Positions 61,538 through 64,000 of a stretch of DNA of 64,000 bases are shown here, one piece after another. The notes below the pieces were generated by a model, which was not told where the DNA came from, did not search any database, and saw nothing but the letters and a program-made list of their open reading frames with translations. Made by a program: the position numbers and the translations under genes. Where the stretch lies: NCBI RefSeq assembly GCF_030056665.1, contig NZ_JASHIG010000011.1; one strand, given 5' to 3'. The DNA is from Flectobacillus roseus. Its GTDB lineage: Bacteria; Bacteroidota; Bacteroidia; Cytophagales; Spirosomataceae. Each line of letters opens with the position of its first letter. Positions within the stretch are counted from its first letter, which is position 1.

Positions 61538-61887
61538 AAAGTCGTTTTTCGGAATTTTAATTAATCCTGTATTTTCAAACTGGTTAGAAGATGTTATATG
61601 TTAACGGTGTGTCTGTTATTTGAGGGCACTCACTATCAGTAGGATGCCAATGATCTATTGAGTTAGTGGTCTTTTTGTACTTTAGGCGTTCAGGTATCGG
61701 CTTTCGGCGGTGGGCTCTGGTTATTAACTCTTTGCCTAATGCCTAAACATCTTAAATCTTCTTTTGCACGATTACTTATTCATTTAATCTTTATCTTATT
61801 CTCAAAAATTTCCAAAATCAGAAATCGCTTAAGCAGTAACTCACACTTGTAGACTACAAAACACATTTAGCAGCTATTACTTTAAAC
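61538..61887. other. intergenic region between arfB and dinB
   Basis: About 350 non-coding bases. A stretch TTAGGCGTTCAGGTATCGGC with TTTGCCTAATGCCTAAAC (61682-61750) resembles the AGGCATTCGGC segment at about 59806, suggesting a decayed intergenic repeat. No promoter box was firmly identified. Confidence 0.35.
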
Positions 61888-62958
61888 GTGGAAACCCGAA
61901 AAATCATACATATTGATATGGACGCCTTTTACGCATCGGTCGAGCAACGAGATAACCCTTCGTTGAAAGGCAAACCTGTGGCTGTGGGTGGCTCGAGCGA
62001 ACGTGGCGTTGTGGCAGCTGCAAGTTATGAGGCACGCAAATATGGAGTACGTTCGGCTATGTCGTCTAAGATAGCTGCTCAAAAATGCCCGCATTTAATT
62101 TTTGTTAAACCGCGCTTTGAGAGTTACCGAGCTGTTTCGCATCAAATTAGAGAAATTTTTGCAGAATACACACCTTTAATCGAGCCACTTTCCCTCGACG
62201 AAGCCTATTTGGACGTCACCAACAACCTCAAAGGAATTGAAAGTGCCACCCAAATTGCGATTGAGATAAAAGAAAAAATCAAAATGCGCACACAGCTTAC
62301 TGCTTCTGCGGGTGTTTCGTACAACAAATTTTTAGCCAAGATAGCCTCTGATTTCAACAAACCAGATGGTTTATACATCATAAAGCCCAAACAAGGTCCT
62401 TTGTTTGTAGAAACCTTAGAAATTGACCGTTTTCATGGCATAGGTAAAGTAACAGCTCAAAAAATGCACAAGATGGGTATTTTTACAGGAAAAGACCTAC
62501 GAGAATATGATGAGGCTTTTCTGGTAAAACACTTTGGAAAAATTGGACGCTATTACTACCAAATTGCCAGAGGGATTGATACCAGAATCGTAAATCCTGA
62601 ACGCATTCGTAAGTCGGTAGGTTCCGAAAATACCTTTATGCAAGACCTAGAAGCACGTGCCGAAATTCAGCTTGGGCTCGAACCCTTAATTGAAGATGTA
62701 TGGCGATATTGTACCAAGCATGAGATATTTGGTAGAACGGTATCTCTCAAGGTAAAATACAACGACTTTCAAATCGTAACTCGTAGTCGGACGACACTCT
62801 CCCCTATTTTTGATTTATCTTTATTTGAAAGAATTGCCTATGAACTATTAGATCAAATAATGCCTCCCAGCAAGGGAATTCGGCTATTGGGAATTGCAAT
62901 CTCAAACCTCAGTAATGAACAAGATATGGAAGGAAAGCAACTTACACTGGAGTTTTAA
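61888..62958 (+). CDS. dinB: DNA polymerase IV (Y family)
   Basis: The 356-aa translesion polymerase starts with GTG and the first catalytic motif IIHIDMDAFYASVEQRDNP. The second acidic motif is PLSLDEAYLDVT; the fingers/palm segment YNKFLAKIASDFNKPDGLYI and the helix-hairpin-helix HGIGKVTAQKMHKMGIF follow, then the little-finger domain (SVGSENTFMQDL and beyond). It copies past damaged bases with low fidelity. Length is normal. No ATG start is near, so the GTG is chosen. Confidence 0.95.
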   Translation: METRKIIHIDMDAFYASVEQRDNPSLKGKPVAVGGSSERGVVAAASYEARKYGVRSAMSSKIAAQKCPHLIFVKPRFESYRAVSHQIREIFAEYTPLIEPLSLDEAYLDVTNNLKGIESATQIAIEIKEKIKMRTQLTASAGVSYNKFLAKIASDFNKPDGLYIIKPKQGPLFVETLEIDRFHGIGKVTAQKMHKMGIFTGKDLREYDEAFLVKHFGKIGRYYYQIARGIDTRIVNPERIRKSVGSENTFMQDLEARAEIQLGLEPLIEDVWRYCTKHEIFGRTVSLKVKYNDFQIVTRSRTTLSPIFDLSLFERIAYELLDQIMPPSKGIRLLGIAISNLSNEQDMEGKQLTLEF

Positions 62959-63349
62959 CCCAAACTAATTCACTTACTTTCAGTTTATTAAGCAACCAAA
63001 AACTTGTTTTTCTGAAATTAAATACCTAACTTATTTTAACAAAACCTCAACCGCCCCAAAACATCTGGTTTTGTCAGTTTTATTCATACACATTATGATT
63101 TGATAGTCATTTTATCTTCTATAATAATGACTTTATATAACCGCATCTATCGCTACATTTTGCTGTACAATCGCGTTATTCAAGGCTTTAGCCAATCTTT
63201 ATAATCTTAAATATCTACTACCATTCATAGTATTTCGAACCTTGTTTTTCAAATCTCTCAAATAAACAGTTTGACATACTTTAAAGCGGTTTTCACATAC
63301 TAAAAACCGACATTCACACAATTTTACATTTTATTAATATACAGTCTTA
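62959..63349. other. non-coding region upstream of the LytTR gene
   Basis: About 390 A+T-rich bases after dinB. No ORF, terminator stem or repeat was recognised. Confidence 0.35.
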
Positions 63350-63357
63350 TATCTTTG
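63350..63357 (+). promoter_or_regulatory. candidate -7 box of the LytTR gene
   Basis: TATCTTTG fits TAnnTTTG and lies about 155 nt upstream of the ATG. No -33 box was seen at the expected spacing. Confidence 0.4.
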
Positions 63358-63511
63358 TTACTGTACTTTTCTCTTATTTCTCACCAATCATATAATTATA
63401 ACTGTATGATTTTTAACCCCATAACCCAAAACGTCAATTGAACTTTAGTAAGAAAAACCTCGTATTATCTACCATCTGTCCTTATTGTAACACACTTAAA
63501 ATTATTTCGCT

Positions 63512-63862
63512 ATGAGTTTTGAAAATTTTTGCATCGTTTCTCAAGGCAACCTTGACTTTAAATTCCAAAAAATTAAAATCGCTATCGAAGACATAGTCAT
63601 GCTGCAAGCAGATAGCAATTACACTCATGTATATTTGAGTGATGGCAAACGATTTATATTCGCTCGAACAATCAAACTATTTGAGGATATGCTCAAAGAT
63701 TACAGTTTTGAGCGTATCCATAAAACATTCATTATCAACTGTGACCATTTACTTGGTTATGATTCAAAAACAGAATCATTGGTTTTAAGTAATAACCTAA
63801 AAGCCAACTTATCGAGACGTCGCAAGTATCAATTAAAGAGACAACTATCGGTACTAAATTAA
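63512..63862 (+). CDS. stand-alone LytTR DNA-binding domain protein
   Basis: The 116-aa protein is almost entirely one LytTR domain: IAIEDIVMLQADSNYTHVYL, GKRFIFARTIKLFEDML and FERIHKTFIINCDHLLGYDS, followed by a basic end (LSRRRKYQLKRQLS). LytTR domains bind direct repeats in promoters. Most are joined to a receiver domain; this one lacks it and any membrane segment, so how it is controlled is unknown. It stands alone after a long leader. Confidence 0.9.
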   Translation: MSFENFCIVSQGNLDFKFQKIKIAIEDIVMLQADSNYTHVYLSDGKRFIFARTIKLFEDMLKDYSFERIHKTFIINCDHLLGYDSKTESLVLSNNLKANLSRRRKYQLKRQLSVLN

Positions 63863-63921
63863 AAGGGATTAGGCGTCATTGTACTCGACCCGAGTGTTTT
63901 CTTGTGATTGGATAAAAAAGC

Positions 63922-63971
63922 GAAAAAGCTGATTTTTGTAGTTACGACACAAACAAAAAAACAGCTTTTTC
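63922..63971. repeat. inverted repeat before the last ORF
   Basis: GAAAAAGCTG and CAGCTTTTTC are perfect inverted arms, extended by TTTTTGT/ACAAACAAAAA, ending 1 nt before an ATG at 63973. It could be part of an insertion sequence end, a terminator for the LytTR gene, or a translation-blocking hairpin. Confidence 0.55.
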
Positions 63972-63972
63972 T

Positions 63973-64000
63973 ATGGCACAGAGTCCATCTACAAATATAT
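63973..64000 (+). CDS. 5' end of an ORF cut by the window edge (transposase?)
   Basis: An ATG directly after the inverted repeat reads MAQSPSTNI to the window edge. A short hairpin just upstream would suit an insertion-sequence transposase, but nine residues cannot identify a family. Confidence 0.3.

Overview
The window looks like chromosomal DNA of a free-living member of the Bacteroidota, most likely a Cytophagales/Spirosomataceae-type bacterium (genus-level placement is inference). Reasons: a 947-aa secreted protein ends in a gliding-motility/type B type IX secretion sorting domain; there is an ABC-2 permease fused to an M1-type peptidase; succinate dehydrogenase is of the three-gene cytochrome b/flavoprotein/iron-sulfur type; Shine-Dalgarno sequences are weak or absent; and several genes have TAnnTTTG -7 promoter boxes, two of them with a TTG/TTTG box 20 nt upstream. 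No rRNA, CRISPR array, complete insertion sequence, prophage or known defence island was seen.

Layout. 1-9.4 kb is one end of an exopolysaccharide locus: a short TolC-like protein, a Wzz-type chain-length protein fused to a degenerate BY-kinase domain, and five glycosyltransferases (GT4-like, two GT2, GT8, then a GT2 on the opposite strand). 9.5-17 kb holds an orphan Hpt protein, bifunctional malic enzyme, another GT2, QueE and a TPR/PD40/OmpA envelope protein. 17-26 kb is housekeeping with small unknowns: a CarboxypepD_reg-like protein, CdsA, a DUF2007-like protein, a CPBP protease, DusB, an EamA transporter, a biotin carrier protein, PyrH and Frr. 26-31.6 kb has an ABC ATPase with a giant permease/M1 peptidase partner and a GntR/HutC regulator. 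31.6-36.3 kb is the least familiar part: a secreted CarboxypepD_reg-like protein and a PH-domain protein flanked by inverted repeat copies, then two adjacent coiled-coil/four-TM membrane proteins of unknown function, then a degenerate TTTCAAAT repeat tract. 36.3-46 kb has an ethanolamine-type permease, a cysteine desulfurase, GlmM, three tRNA-Gln genes, FabD, a DCC protein and the large type B secreted protein. 46-50.3 kb is the sdh operon, interrupted between sdhA and sdhB by a four-helix-bundle (S23/IVP-type) gene with inverted A+T-rich flanks. 50.3-64 kb has an iron-sulfur photolyase, an Mla-type ATPase, a MoxR ATPase, two parvulin-type chaperones (one carrying an inserted OmpA-like domain), a lipoprotein, agmatine deiminase, ArfB, DinB, a LytTR regulator and the start of one more ORF.

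The intergenic DNA is rich in palindromic repeats of several families. The clearest is a ~280-340 bp element with TGAGTGAATTGAG-type inverted ends, sometimes an inner GTAGAGACGC palindrome, and a central terminator-like GCGGTCGAAA hairpin. It occurs three times, always next to gene 3' ends. Many genes end in clear Rho-independent terminators, so most transcription units are short. The best candidates for undescribed biology are the coiled-coil membrane pair, the parvulin/OmpA fusion, the pseudokinase in the polysaccharide locus, the four-helix gene inside sdh, and the repeat families.
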